DNA of 7,117 nucleotides from an uncultured Clostridia bacterium (GCA_934615235.1 CAKTTL010000124.1:1-7117); one strand, 5' to 3'. Shown: positions 1 to 5,827, counted from the first letter of the stretch. Translations and numbers: made by a program. Notes: generated by a model from the sequence alone, not told the origin.

Positions 1-113
1 GCGAAACCGCGCCGCCCGCCCCTCCCTCCGAGGGGCGGACGGCGCAAAGCGGCTTTCTTCGAAGGGGGTCCAGGGGGAAACCTTCTTTCTCCTGAAAGAA
101 GGTTTCCCCCTGG
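1..113 (-). repeat. Double-hairpin intergenic repeat, copy 1
   Basis: This copy reads in the minus direction, directly after the stop codon of the esterase gene. Hairpin A has a perfect 20-bp stem (70-89 with 94-113) and a 4-nt loop that is AGGA on the minus strand. Hairpin B has a 16-bp stem (9-24 with 30-45) with one mismatch that becomes a G-U wobble in minus-strand RNA, and a GGAGG loop on that strand. A linker of about 24 nt joins them. The second copy is at 6728-6840 on the plus strand, and the block containing hairpin B (1-49) is identical in both. No T-run follows either hairpin, so a standard intrinsic terminator is unlikely. The left edge may be cut by the window. Its function is unknown; it could be an mRNA 3' stabiliser, a REP-like element or a protein-binding RNA. 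Confidence 0.85.
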
Positions 114-1112
114 TCATAACACCCCCTCAATCACCGGCGCGATCACCTTCGCCATGCGGTACATGCCCAGGTCGTTGGGGTGGGTGCAGTCGTTGGTGCA
201 GGCGGCGCGGTCGTCGTCGCCGAAGAGGGTCTGGCCGTCGATGAAATAAACGTTTTTGTCGCCCGCGGCAAGAGCATGCTCGTAGGTGGCGCGGACGACA
301 GAGCGCCGCTGTGCGGCGTCCGGATCGAAGTCGAAGCCGGGACGGGAGAGCATGACGACGGGCAGAAGCGGATGGCGCTCGCGGATGCGGCGGAAGAACG
401 GCTCGTGCGTGCGTTGCAGATGCTCGACCGTAGGCGCGTTGTGATCGTAATCGAAGACGAAAACGCTCATGTCGATGGTGTTGATGTAATCCGCCATGGC
501 GATTTCGCCGCGCGCGGAGCCGGAGAAGCCGAGGTTGTAGTAATCCGCGTCAAGCCAGCGGGAGATGAACGCGTTATAACAGTTGGCGGGCTTGGAGCAG
601 CAGCCGCCCTCGGTGATGGAGGAGCCATAGAAGACGATGGGCTTTTCGTGAATGTAGGGCGTGGGCGCTTCGACGCGCGCGCCATCCTCAAGCAGAATTT
701 CAATATCCTCGACATGTTCGTTGCGCGGGAGGAAGAGCATGATATCCTCCATTTCGCCGCTCTTTTTGAACGTGCCCTCGCAGAGAGTCGATTCATAGCC
801 GGAAGGCTTGACAAGCCCGGCATAGCGCGCCGTCTGCCGCGGGCCGATAAAAACGTTGCCCGACTGGCAGGAGTAGATTGACATGCCGATATCCGGCGTA
901 ATCGATTCGAGCTTGATGCGGAAGGTCAGCTCTTTCGAATCGGTACGGAAGCAAAGGCGCGCGCCCGGGCAGCGCCGCGCAAGCGAGAGCATCCATTCGC
1001 TTTCCATCTGCTTTGCGAGCGATTGCGGCAGGCGCTCAAGCGCGCCCGTTTCTTCAAAAAACGGCACGCCAAAGACATGGAACGGGCTTTGACGGAAGGA
1101 CCAGGTTTTCAT
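114..1112 (-). CDS. SGNH/GDSL-type esterase or acylhydrolase
   Basis: The 332-residue protein is a probable SGNH-fold esterase acting on an acyl ester, perhaps on carbohydrate or a cell-surface glycan. Residues 1 to about 150 resemble the beta-sandwich N-domain of two-domain SGNH hydrolases, and the catalytic domain follows. Block I is YGSSITEGG (162-170) with the likely nucleophile S165. Block II is NLGFSG (193-198), block III is DYDHN (221-225) with oxyanion N225, and block V is DCTHPND (308-314) with D308 and H311 of the triad. No signal peptide is visible, so it is probably cytoplasmic. The start is supported by AGAGG at 1121-1125, 8 nt upstream. The gene has its own promoter at 1215-1243, and the leader contains a transposon-like repeat. 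The structured repeat begins immediately after the stop. The fold is clear, but the substrate is not. Confidence 0.88.
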   Translation of the reverse strand: MKTWSFRQSPFHVFGVPFFEETGALERLPQSLAKQMESEWMLSLARRCPGARLCFRTDSKELTFRIKLESITPDIGMSIYSCQSGNVFIGPRQTARYAGLVKPSGYESTLCEGTFKKSGEMEDIMLFLPRNEHVEDIEILLEDGARVEAPTPYIHEKPIVFYGSSITEGGCCSKPANCYNAFISRWLDADYYNLGFSGSARGEIAMADYINTIDMSVFVFDYDHNAPTVEHLQRTHEPFFRRIRERHPLLPVVMLSRPGFDFDPDAAQRRSVVRATYEHALAAGDKNVYFIDGQTLFGDDDRAACTNDCTHPNDLGMYRMAKVIAPVIEGVL

Positions 1113-1131
1113 TGTTTTTTCCTCTTTTCAT

Positions 1132-1198
1132 CAGGGTGTCTCTGAAAAAGGGAAAGCCGCCGAGATGGAGTCTCCGGGAATTTTTCAGATACACCCCA
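1132..1198. mobile_element. Short MITE-like element with terminal inverted repeats
   Basis: The ends gggtgtctctgaaaaa (1134-1149) and tttttcagatacaccc (1181-1196) are inverted repeats with one mismatch in 16. The element is flanked on both sides by the dinucleotide CA (1132-1133 and 1197-1198), consistent with a 2-bp target duplication. Its right half, from about 1156, matches the right end of the longer element at 6917-7079, so this copy looks like an internal-deletion derivative. It encodes nothing. Two-base duplications and termini of this kind fit elements moved by an IS630/mariner-type transposase, but no transposase is present here. It lies in the transcribed leader of the esterase gene, where the termini could fold into an RNA hairpin just before the ribosome binding site. 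Confidence 0.7.
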
Positions 1199-1214
1199 GG
1201 ATTGTTCTGTATTC

Positions 1215-1243
1215 AGTATAGCAAGCGGCGGTTCGTTTTTCAA
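1215..1243 (-). promoter_or_regulatory. Promoter of the esterase gene
   Basis: Read on the minus strand, TTGAAA (1238-1243) and TATACT (1215-1220) are separated by exactly 17 nt. The expected start of transcription is near 1208, giving a leader of about 95 nt that includes the MITE-like element. An inverted repeat GCGGTT/AACCGC (1228-1233 and 1242-1247) overlaps the -35 box and could be an operator. This is a prediction from consensus match only. Confidence 0.65.
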
Positions 1244-1279
1244 CCGCGCAGAGCGCGGAAAAAAATTATCCGCAGCCGC

Positions 1280-1308
1280 TTGACAAACCCGCAGCGCTGT
1301 GTTACTGT
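1280..1308 (+). promoter_or_regulatory. Promoter of the ytrA-type operon
   Basis: A perfect -35 box TTGACA (1280-1285) is followed after 17 nt by the weak -10 TACTGT (1303-1308). The -10 and the probable transcription start are overlapped by the operator palindrome at 1306-1325. That is the arrangement expected for a repressor-controlled promoter. Confidence 0.65.
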
Positions 1309-1325
1309 ACTACGTGCTTAGTACA
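1306..1325. promoter_or_regulatory. Operator palindrome for the GntR/YtrA-type repressor
   Basis: A perfect inverted repeat with 7-bp arms, TGTACTA-N6-TAGTACA, spans the promoter -10 end and start region. GntR-family operators typically follow a GT...AC dyad pattern, and this site conforms. It lies 26 bp upstream of the regulator gene itself, so autorepression is the natural inference. No second copy was seen elsewhere in the window. Confidence 0.75.
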
Positions 1326-1351
1326 ATAAGCCAATCCGTTGGAGGCGAAGC

Positions 1352-1717
1352 ATGGACTTTCAATTGGATAACAACCTTCCAATCTGGCCGCAGCTGCTGG
1401 CGCGGATGACCGAGCGAATCCTCACGCGGCAATATCCGCCGGGGTCGAAGCTGCCCTCGGTGCGCGAGCTGGCGCTGGAAGCGGGCGTGAACCCGAACAC
1501 GATGCAGCGCGCGCTTTCGCAGCTGGAAGCGAACGGGCTGGTGACAACGAACCGCACGGCCGGTCGCGTCGTGACGGAGGACGAGAGCGCGCTTGAAACC
1601 GTGCGCGAGCATCTGGCGCAGGAGCGCATCGCGCAGTATTTCGCCGGGATGGCGCAAATTGGCTACGACGAGGAAGCGGCCGCCGCGCTGCTTGCGCAGA
1701 GAAAGGAAAGAAAATAA
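1352..1717 (+). CDS. GntR-family transcriptional regulator, YtrA type
   Basis: This 121-residue regulator has the compact form typical of the YtrA subfamily: a winged helix-turn-helix (about 10-76) followed by a short helical dimerisation tail (about 79-118) and no large effector domain. Hallmarks are DNNLPIWPQ (6-14), PPGSKLPSVRELA (29-41), the recognition-helix region GVNPNTMQRA (45-54) and the wing region GLVTTNRTAGRVVT (62-75). YtrA-type proteins usually repress an adjacent ABC transporter operon, and an ABC ATPase starts at the base after this stop codon. The operator at 1306-1325 is its probable binding site. The start is supported by GGAGG at 1341-1345, 6 nt upstream. The inducing signal cannot be read from sequence. 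In Bacillus subtilis the ytr operon responds to cell-wall-active antibiotics. Confidence 0.92.
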   Translation: MDFQLDNNLPIWPQLLARMTERILTRQYPPGSKLPSVRELALEAGVNPNTMQRALSQLEANGLVTTNRTAGRVVTEDESALETVREHLAQERIAQYFAGMAQIGYDEEAAAALLAQRKERK

Positions 1718-2443
1718 ATGGAAGCGAACCTGATCGAACTGAAGGGGCTGACCAAGCGCTTCGGCGCGCTGACCGCGCTGGACGGCGTGGACATGACCAT
1801 CGGCCGCGGAAAAATCGTCGGCCTGCTGGGGCCCAACGGCTCGGGCAAGACGACGATGATCAAAATCCTCAACGGCCTGCTCACGCCGACCTCCGGCGCG
1901 GCGCTCATCGAGGGCGAAGCGCCCGGACCGAAGACGAAGGCCGTCGTCAGCTACCTGCCTGATAAGCCGTATTTCGCCAGCTGGATGCGCGTGCGCGACG
2001 CGATTGAGCTGTTCCAGGATTTTTACAGGGATTTCGACCGCGTGAAGGCGGACGATATGTGCCGCGAGCTGGGGCTGGACGAGAGCAAGCAGATCAAAAC
2101 GCTCTCCAAGGGCACGCAGGAAAAGATGCAGCTGATGCTCGTAATGAGCCGCCACGCGCACCTGTACCTGCTCGACGAGCCGATCGCCGGGGTCGACCCC
2201 GCCGCGCGCGACGCGATTCTCGATACGATCCTGACCAACTACTGCGAGAACAGCACCGTGTTCATCTCTACGCATCTCATTTCCGATATCGAGAAGGTGC
2301 TCGACGAAGCGGTTTTCCTCAAGGAGGGGCGCGTCGTGCTGCATGAGGCGGTCGAGACGATTCGCGAGCGCGAAGGCAAATCGGTGGACGCGTATTTCCG
2401 CGAAATGTTCCGCGTGACGGGGCAGAATGGAGGAAACGAATGA
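1718..2443 (+). CDS. ABC transporter ATP-binding protein, YtrB-like
   Basis: A 241-residue cytoplasmic ATPase, the full length of a single nucleotide-binding domain plus a short tail. Walker A is GPNGSGKT (38-45), the signature is LSKGT (129-133), Walker B is LYLLDEP (149-155) with catalytic E154, the D-loop region is GVDP (158-161), and the switch histidine is H186. The usual Q-loop glutamine position appears to hold D82 (YLPDKPYF), and the signature departs from LSGGQ; similar forms occur in ATPases next to YtrA regulators, so I take it as active. The start codon abuts the regulator's stop codon, with AGGA at 1704-1707, and the end overlaps the permease by 4 bases. Translational coupling of all three genes is therefore likely. 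It should power the permease encoded next; the cargo and direction of transport are unknown. Confidence 0.93.
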   Translation: MEANLIELKGLTKRFGALTALDGVDMTIGRGKIVGLLGPNGSGKTTMIKILNGLLTPTSGAALIEGEAPGPKTKAVVSYLPDKPYFASWMRVRDAIELFQDFYRDFDRVKADDMCRELGLDESKQIKTLSKGTQEKMQLMLVMSRHAHLYLLDEPIAGVDPAARDAILDTILTNYCENSTVFISTHLISDIEKVLDEAVFLKEGRVVLHEAVETIREREGKSVDAYFREMFRVTGQNGGNE

Positions 2444-3258
2444 TGTTTTGCAAGCTGCTCAAATACGACCTGCGCGCCAGCCTGCGGACGCTTCTGCCGC
2501 TGTGGCTGACGACGATCGGCCTTTCGCTCGTATGCACCCTGCTCTATGGCTCGCGCATCGCGCCGCAGACGGCGCTGGGGCGCTTTCTGCTGCTGGTTCT
2601 CCCGGCCGTCGCGCTGGTGCTGCTCATGGGCGCGATGTTTACGGTTTCGGTGGTGTATATGGTGCGCGGCTTCTCGCGCGGGCTGCTTGGACAGGACGGG
2701 TATCTGATGTTCACCCTGCCGGTGAGCACAAGCTCGCTGATCGCTTCCAAGGCGCTTTCCGCGCTGATCGTCGAGGCGCTGACGGTCGTCGCCTCCGGGG
2801 TGTGCGTGGCGGTGCTCGTTACGATGAACGCGACCTGGGCCGAGCTGCGCGGGGCGCTCGCGGAGATGTTCCGCGCCATGCGCGAGGTGACGGACGCGCA
2901 TCCGGACTTCCTGCCGACGCTGTGCGTCGTAATCGTCAGCGGGCTTCTGTGGACGCTCAGCCTGAACCTGCATACGTACCTGGCCTGCTCGGTGGGCCAG
3001 CTGGCGGGCAGACACCGGACCGCGCTGAGCGTCGTCGCCTTCTGCGCGATTTCGATTCTGCTGGGCAAAATCGTCCCCTGGGCGCTCGCGCTTTTTCCGC
3101 ACGAAGCGCACAGCGTCGCGACCGTCGTGTGCGGCGGCTGCCTGTCCGTCGTGTGCGGCGGCTGCCTGTGGGGCGCTGCGCTCGTGCCGTTTTTCCTCTG
3201 CGCAATCTATTTCGCGCTGACGCGCTGGATCCTCGCGCGCCGGCTGAATCTGGAATAG
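2440..3258 (+). CDS. ABC transporter membrane protein (permease)
   Basis: This 272-residue integral membrane protein has about six hydrophobic segments (roughly 19-35, 48-74, 104-128, 157-178, 193-217 and 225-260) and a basic C-terminus. The stretch GYLMFTLPVSTSSLIASK (87-104) between membrane segments is typical of ABC-2-like permeases found beside YtrA-type regulators in Clostridia. It overlaps the ATPase gene by ATGA, with GGAGG at 2429-2433, 6 nt before the first ATG. A second ATG at 2443 would shorten it by one residue. An exact 24-bp tandem duplication (3122-3169) repeats VVCGGCL inside the last hydrophobic region. No substrate can be named. Export or expulsion linked to envelope stress is an inference from the operon type only. 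Confidence 0.85.
   Translation: MMFCKLLKYDLRASLRTLLPLWLTTIGLSLVCTLLYGSRIAPQTALGRFLLLVLPAVALVLLMGAMFTVSVVYMVRGFSRGLLGQDGYLMFTLPVSTSSLIASKALSALIVEALTVVASGVCVAVLVTMNATWAELRGALAEMFRAMREVTDAHPDFLPTLCVVIVSGLLWTLSLNLHTYLACSVGQLAGRHRTALSVVAFCAISILLGKIVPWALALFPHEAHSVATVVCGGCLSVVCGGCLWGAALVPFFLCAIYFALTRWILARRLNLE
3122..3169 (+). repeat. Exact 24-bp tandem duplication inside the permease gene
   Basis: Bases 3122-3145 are repeated without change at 3146-3169. The unit is a multiple of three, so the frame is kept and eight residues (TVVCGGCL then SVVCGGCL) occur twice at permease residues about 228-243. Perfect identity, even at third codon positions, points to a recent slippage or duplication event rather than ancient internal symmetry. 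Confidence 0.95.
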
Positions 3259-3271
3259 CTGGAACAAAGAA

Positions 3272-3973
3272 ATGAAGAAACGTTCGGAGTTTACTGAAAA
3301 ACAGCGGAAGGCGGCCGCCGCTGCGGCCGTCGTCATCTTTATCGCGCTTTCCGCCGCCGTCGGCTGGTTTATCGGCCGGCCGATGCTCAAATTCGTGTCC
3401 GAGCCGGAAAAATTCCGCGCATGGGTGGACGCGCACGGCGCGTGGGGCAAGCTGGCCTATATGGGCATGGTGATTCTGCAGGTGATCGTGGCGATTATCC
3501 CCGGCGAACCGCTGGAAATCGGCGGCGGATACGCGTTCGGCGCGCTGTGGGGAACGGCGCTGTGCCTGATCGCCGCGGCGGCGGGCAGCGTGCTGGTGTT
3601 CCTGTTTGTGCGCCGGTTCGGAGTGAAAGTGGTCGAGGTATTTTTCCCGGCAGAAAAGCTGCAGAGCCTGCGCTTTCTGCATTCCTCGCCCAGGCGGGAT
3701 TTTCTCTTTCTGCTCGTTTTCACCATCCCCGGCACGCCGAAAGATATGCTCAGCTATTTCGCGGGCCTGACGGACATCAAATTCGGCACGTTCCTGCTCA
3801 TCTCCTCGCTCGGGCGCATTCCGTCCGTCATCACCTCGACCATCGGTGGGAACGCGCTGGGCACGAAAAACTACTGGTTCGCCATCGGCGTTTTTGCCGG
3901 AACACTGGCCCTGAGCGGCGTCGGATTGCTGATTTATAATTATATCTGTAAAAAACATGCCTCGACACCTTGA
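3272..3973 (+). CDS. TVP38/TMEM64 family (VTT-domain) membrane protein
   Basis: A 233-residue polytopic membrane protein of the VTT/DedA-like superfamily. Membrane segments lie roughly at 15-35, 60-78, 85-113, 143-161, 171-190 and 201-224. Family motifs are IPGEPLEIGGGYAFGALWG (76-94), IPGTPKDMLSYFAG (152-165) and LGRIPSVITSTIGG (180-193). The two IPG motifs fit the paired re-entrant loops of this fold. Relatives include lipid scramblases and undecaprenyl phosphate transporters, so a role in moving lipid across the membrane is plausible but not shown. It starts 13 nt after the permease stop, with no terminator between, so it is probably the last gene of the ytrA-type operon. The nearby ribosome binding site is weak (GGAAC), which suggests partial coupling to the gene before it. 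Confidence 0.88.
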   Translation: MKKRSEFTEKQRKAAAAAAVVIFIALSAAVGWFIGRPMLKFVSEPEKFRAWVDAHGAWGKLAYMGMVILQVIVAIIPGEPLEIGGGYAFGALWGTALCLIAAAAGSVLVFLFVRRFGVKVVEVFFPAEKLQSLRFLHSSPRRDFLFLLVFTIPGTPKDMLSYFAGLTDIKFGTFLLISSLGRIPSVITSTIGGNALGTKNYWFAIGVFAGTLALSGVGLLIYNYICKKHASTP

Positions 3974-3998
3974 TTCTGACGGGAAAGTATGCTATTAT
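3970..3998 (+). promoter_or_regulatory. Promoter of the aminotransferase gene
   Basis: TTGATT (3970-3975) and TATTAT (3993-3998) are separated by 17 nt. The -35 box contains the TGA stop codon of the VTT-protein gene (3971-3973), so the two units are packed without spare sequence. Transcription would begin near 4005, giving a leader of about 33 nt. No terminator separates the upstream operon, so read-through is also possible. Confidence 0.6.
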
Positions 3999-4020
3999 TG
4001 CCCGTAATTGTGTGAAACAC

Positions 4021-4029
4021 GGAGGAAGG
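4021..4029 (+). promoter_or_regulatory. Ribosome binding site fixing the aminotransferase start
   Basis: The purine run GGAGGAAGG ends 8 nt before the ATG at 4038. This favours ATG 4038 over an in-frame TTG at 4008, which lies upstream of the site, and over a GTG at 4029, which overlaps it. The conserved N-terminus of the family also begins near the ATG. Confidence 0.8.
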
Positions 4030-4037
4030 TGCAGGAA

Positions 4038-5246
4038 ATGTTGCAAAAAGCAAGCCGTATGCAGGAAGTGCGATCCGATATTCGCGGGCCTTTGTTTGTG
4101 GAAGCGCTTCGCATGCAGCGTGAAGGAATCCCGGTGCTGAAGCTGAACACGGGCAACCCGGCGGCGTTCGGGTTTGAAATGCCGGAAAGCATCCAGGAGG
4201 CGCTGCGCGCCCATCTGACGGACGGCACGGCGTACTGCGATCTGCGCGGCATGCCCGCGGCGCGGGAGGCCATTCTTGCAGCCTATCACGAAGCGGGCGT
4301 CCGGCACGCGAAGCTGGACAGCATCTATATCGGCAACGGCGTGAGCGAGCTGGTGAACATGTCTCTGTCCGTCACGCTCAATCCCGGCGACGAGCTGCTC
4401 ATGCCCACGCCGTGCTACACGCTCTGGAGCAACTGCACGCGTCTGGCGGAGGCGAAGCCGGTCTTTTACCGCTGCGACGAATCCGCGCACTGGCAGCCCG
4501 ATCTGGACGATATGCGGGCGAAGATTACCGCGCGTACGCGCGGCATCGTCCTCATCAACCCCAATAACCCCACGGGCGCGGTCTATCCGAAGGAGACGCT
4601 CGAGGCGATTCTCCAGCTTGCGCGCGAGAATAACCTGATTATCTTCTCCGATGAGATTTACGGCCGTCTTGTGATGGACGGCAAGCCCTTCCAGTATATC
4701 GCGTCCCTCGCCGACGACGTGCCGATCGTCAGCTACGGCGGTCTGTCCAAGTCGCACGTCATCTGCGGCCTGCGCTGCGGCTGGCTGCTTGTGACCGGCC
4801 CGGAAGCGGCGCGCCAGGAGATCGAATCGGGGCTTACGCAGCTGGCTTCCATGCGCCTTTGCGGCAACACCATGGCGCAGCTGGCCATTCCCGCCGCGAT
4901 GGCCGATCGCGAATACACGCGTTCGATGATCGTTCCCGGCGGCAGGCTCTACGAGCAGCGCGAGGCGACCCTGCGCGCCATCGACAAGATCGAAGGCCTG
5001 ACCTGCGAGCGCAACGACGCGGCGTTTTACGTCTTCCCGCGCATCGATTTGAAGCAGTTCCCGATCACGGACGACCGCGATTTCCTGCTGGATATGCTGC
5101 ATGAAACACACGTGCTGATGGTGCCGGGCAGCGGCTTTGAATGGGATACGCCGGATCATTTCCGCGTGGTGATGCTGCCGCGGCCGGAGGAAATCACCGA
5201 GGCGTTTGGGAGAATTAAGGATTTCTTCGACAGGCGGAGAAAATAA
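4038..5246 (+). CDS. alaA: AlaA-like class I/II aminotransferase (PLP-dependent)
   Basis: The 402-residue cytoplasmic enzyme closely resembles the E. coli alanine aminotransferase AlaA, which makes alanine from pyruvate and glutamate; it has the same length and collinear motifs throughout. Examples, numbered from ATG 4038, are SDIRGP (13-18), LNTGNPAAFGF (36-46), IYIGNGVSEL (96-105), INPNNPTGAVY (173-183) with cofactor-binding N177, SDEIYG (204-209) with D205 and Y208, SYGGLSKSH (232-240) with Schiff-base lysine K238, LASMRLC (269-275), PGGRLYEQR (300-308) and DHFRVVMLP (373-381) with carboxylate-binding R376. No signal peptide is present. It is transcribed from its own promoter overlapping the previous stop codon and ends at a strong terminator. 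Fold type I aminotransferase is certain. The exact amino donor and acceptor are inferred from similarity, and aromatic or branched substrates are possible. Confidence 0.9.
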   Translation: MLQKASRMQEVRSDIRGPLFVEALRMQREGIPVLKLNTGNPAAFGFEMPESIQEALRAHLTDGTAYCDLRGMPAAREAILAAYHEAGVRHAKLDSIYIGNGVSELVNMSLSVTLNPGDELLMPTPCYTLWSNCTRLAEAKPVFYRCDESAHWQPDLDDMRAKITARTRGIVLINPNNPTGAVYPKETLEAILQLARENNLIIFSDEIYGRLVMDGKPFQYIASLADDVPIVSYGGLSKSHVICGLRCGWLLVTGPEAARQEIESGLTQLASMRLCGNTMAQLAIPAAMADREYTRSMIVPGGRLYEQREATLRAIDKIEGLTCERNDAAFYVFPRIDLKQFPITDDRDFLLDMLHETHVLMVPGSGFEWDTPDHFRVVMLPRPEEITEAFGRIKDFFDRRRK

Positions 5247-5252
5247 AAAAAC

Positions 5253-5297
5253 AAAAACAGACCCCGTTGGGCACGCGCCCGGCGGGGTCTGTTTTTT
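5253..5297. terminator. Bidirectional intrinsic terminator
   Basis: A 14-bp stem (5253-5266 with 5283-5296) carries ACCCCG/CGGGGT in its core and A/T pairs at its base. After a TT/GG internal mismatch an inner stem GGGC/GCCC (5269-5272 with 5277-5280) closes the loop. T-runs follow on the plus strand (5292-5297) and also on the minus strand (A-rich 5243-5257). It lies between two convergent genes and should serve both the aminotransferase and the DUF1292 gene. Confidence 0.9.
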
Positions 5298-5303
5298 GCG
5301 GGA

Positions 5304-5696
5304 TTATTCGTCGTCCTCGTCATCCTCGCCGAAGCGGGTCTGCACGATTTCGATCAGCTTTTCCATCAGGTCGTCGTCTTCGACGGGAACGAACTCTTCC
5401 ATTTCCTCGCCGTCTTCGCTCGTGGAGGGGACGATCTTCATCAGATAAACGTCCTCGCCCTCGTCCTCTTCGCCCTCGGCGGTGCCGCAGCCGCAGCAGC
5501 CGCACGCGCAGCCTTCGCCGGATTCGTCGCTCTGCCCGCATTCGCCGCAGAGAGCCGCTTCTTCGTCTTCGTCGATGGCGTCGGCCAGCACGGCGAATTC
5601 TTCGCCGTTATAGAAGAAGGTATCCAGGACTTCCAGCAGAATGCTGTTGCCCTCTTCGTCGGTAAATTCTACGATATCGCGATCGTCTTCGTTCAT
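5304..5696 (-). CDS. DUF1292 family protein with an inserted cysteine cluster
   Basis: A 130-residue, very acidic, probably cytoplasmic protein of unknown function. The N-terminal part DIVEFTDEEGNSILLEVLDT (7-26) with FFYNGEEFAVLADAID (27-42), and the later VYLMKIV (83-89) with the acidic C-terminal helix region, match the small Bacillota DUF1292 (YrzB-like) pattern. Between them is an extra segment at about 43-82 with seven cysteines: C50xxC53, then C63, C65, C67, C68 and C70. Usual family members are shorter and lack such a cluster as far as I know. It could bind zinc or another metal. The start is supported by GGAGG (5703-5707), 6 nt upstream, and by a good promoter at 5741-5769. It appears monocistronic and ends at the shared terminator. 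Confidence 0.85.
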   Translation of the reverse strand: MNEDDRDIVEFTDEEGNSILLEVLDTFFYNGEEFAVLADAIDEDEEAALCGECGQSDESGEGCACGCCGCGTAEGEEDEGEDVYLMKIVPSTSEDGEEMEEFVPVEDDDLMEKLIEIVQTRFGEDDEDDE

Positions 5697-5740
5697 GGTA
5701 ATCCTCCGATTTCAGCGTTATTTGTGCTCGTTGCGAGGGC

Positions 5741-5769
5741 ATTATATCAACACGCGCCGCAAAAAGCAA
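5741..5769 (-). promoter_or_regulatory. Promoter of the DUF1292 gene
   Basis: On the minus strand TTGCTT (5764-5769) and a perfect TATAAT (5741-5746) are 17 nt apart. The -35 box sits in the loop region of the inverted repeat GCAAAA/TTTTGC (5759-5764 and 5773-5778), a possible regulatory dyad shared with the divergent ispE side. Transcription should start near 5734. Confidence 0.7.
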
Positions 5770-5821
5770 GCGTTTTGCAGGTTTTCCGGAAAAGGCGCAG
5801 AATATCACAAGAAAAAACATT

Positions 5822-5827
5822 GGAAGG
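5822..5827 (+). promoter_or_regulatory. Ribosome binding site fixing the ispE GTG start
   Basis: GGAAGG lies 10 nt before the GTG at 5838. The open frame extends upstream to a TTG at 5724, but that extension overlaps the divergent promoter and is absent from the IspE family, whose conserved N-terminus begins right at this GTG. For ispE transcription only a weak candidate was seen: TTGCAG at 5775-5780 with GAATAT at 5800-5805, spaced 19 nt. Confidence 0.75.

Noticed and set aside
70..113. Hairpin A of the repeat as an intrinsic terminator for the esterase gene (and 6728-6771 for ispE)
   Set aside because: The stem is strong, but the sequence after it is ACCCC rather than a T-run, so the standard signature is absent; factor-dependent effects remain possible.
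1113..1351. Riboswitch in the esterase or ytrA leader
   Set aside because: The only structure found is the transposon-like hairpin and short dyads; no known riboswitch core was recognised.
1310..2344. Minus-strand open frame of 344 codons over the regulator and ATPase
   Set aside because: The plus-strand genes have clear domains, coupled starts and ribosome binding sites. The antisense frame has none of these.
2239..3450. Long minus-strand open frame of 403 codons
   Set aside because: It is antisense to the ABC ATPase, permease and VTT genes, has no recognisable family and an Arg/His/Gln-rich composition typical of shadow frames in high-GC DNA.
4008..4037. TTG start 10 codons upstream of the aminotransferase ATG
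   Set aside because: It lies before the ribosome binding site and only 10 nt after the -10 box, so the ATG at 4038 fits better.
3831..5159. Long minus-strand open frame of 442 codons
   Set aside because: It is antisense to the well-supported aminotransferase and part of the VTT gene. Its composition is that of a shadow frame, with no motif and no ribosome binding site of note.
5206..5448. Serine-rich plus-strand open frame
   Set aside because: It is the antisense of the acidic DUF1292 gene and crosses the terminator; the serine runs come from complementing acidic codons.
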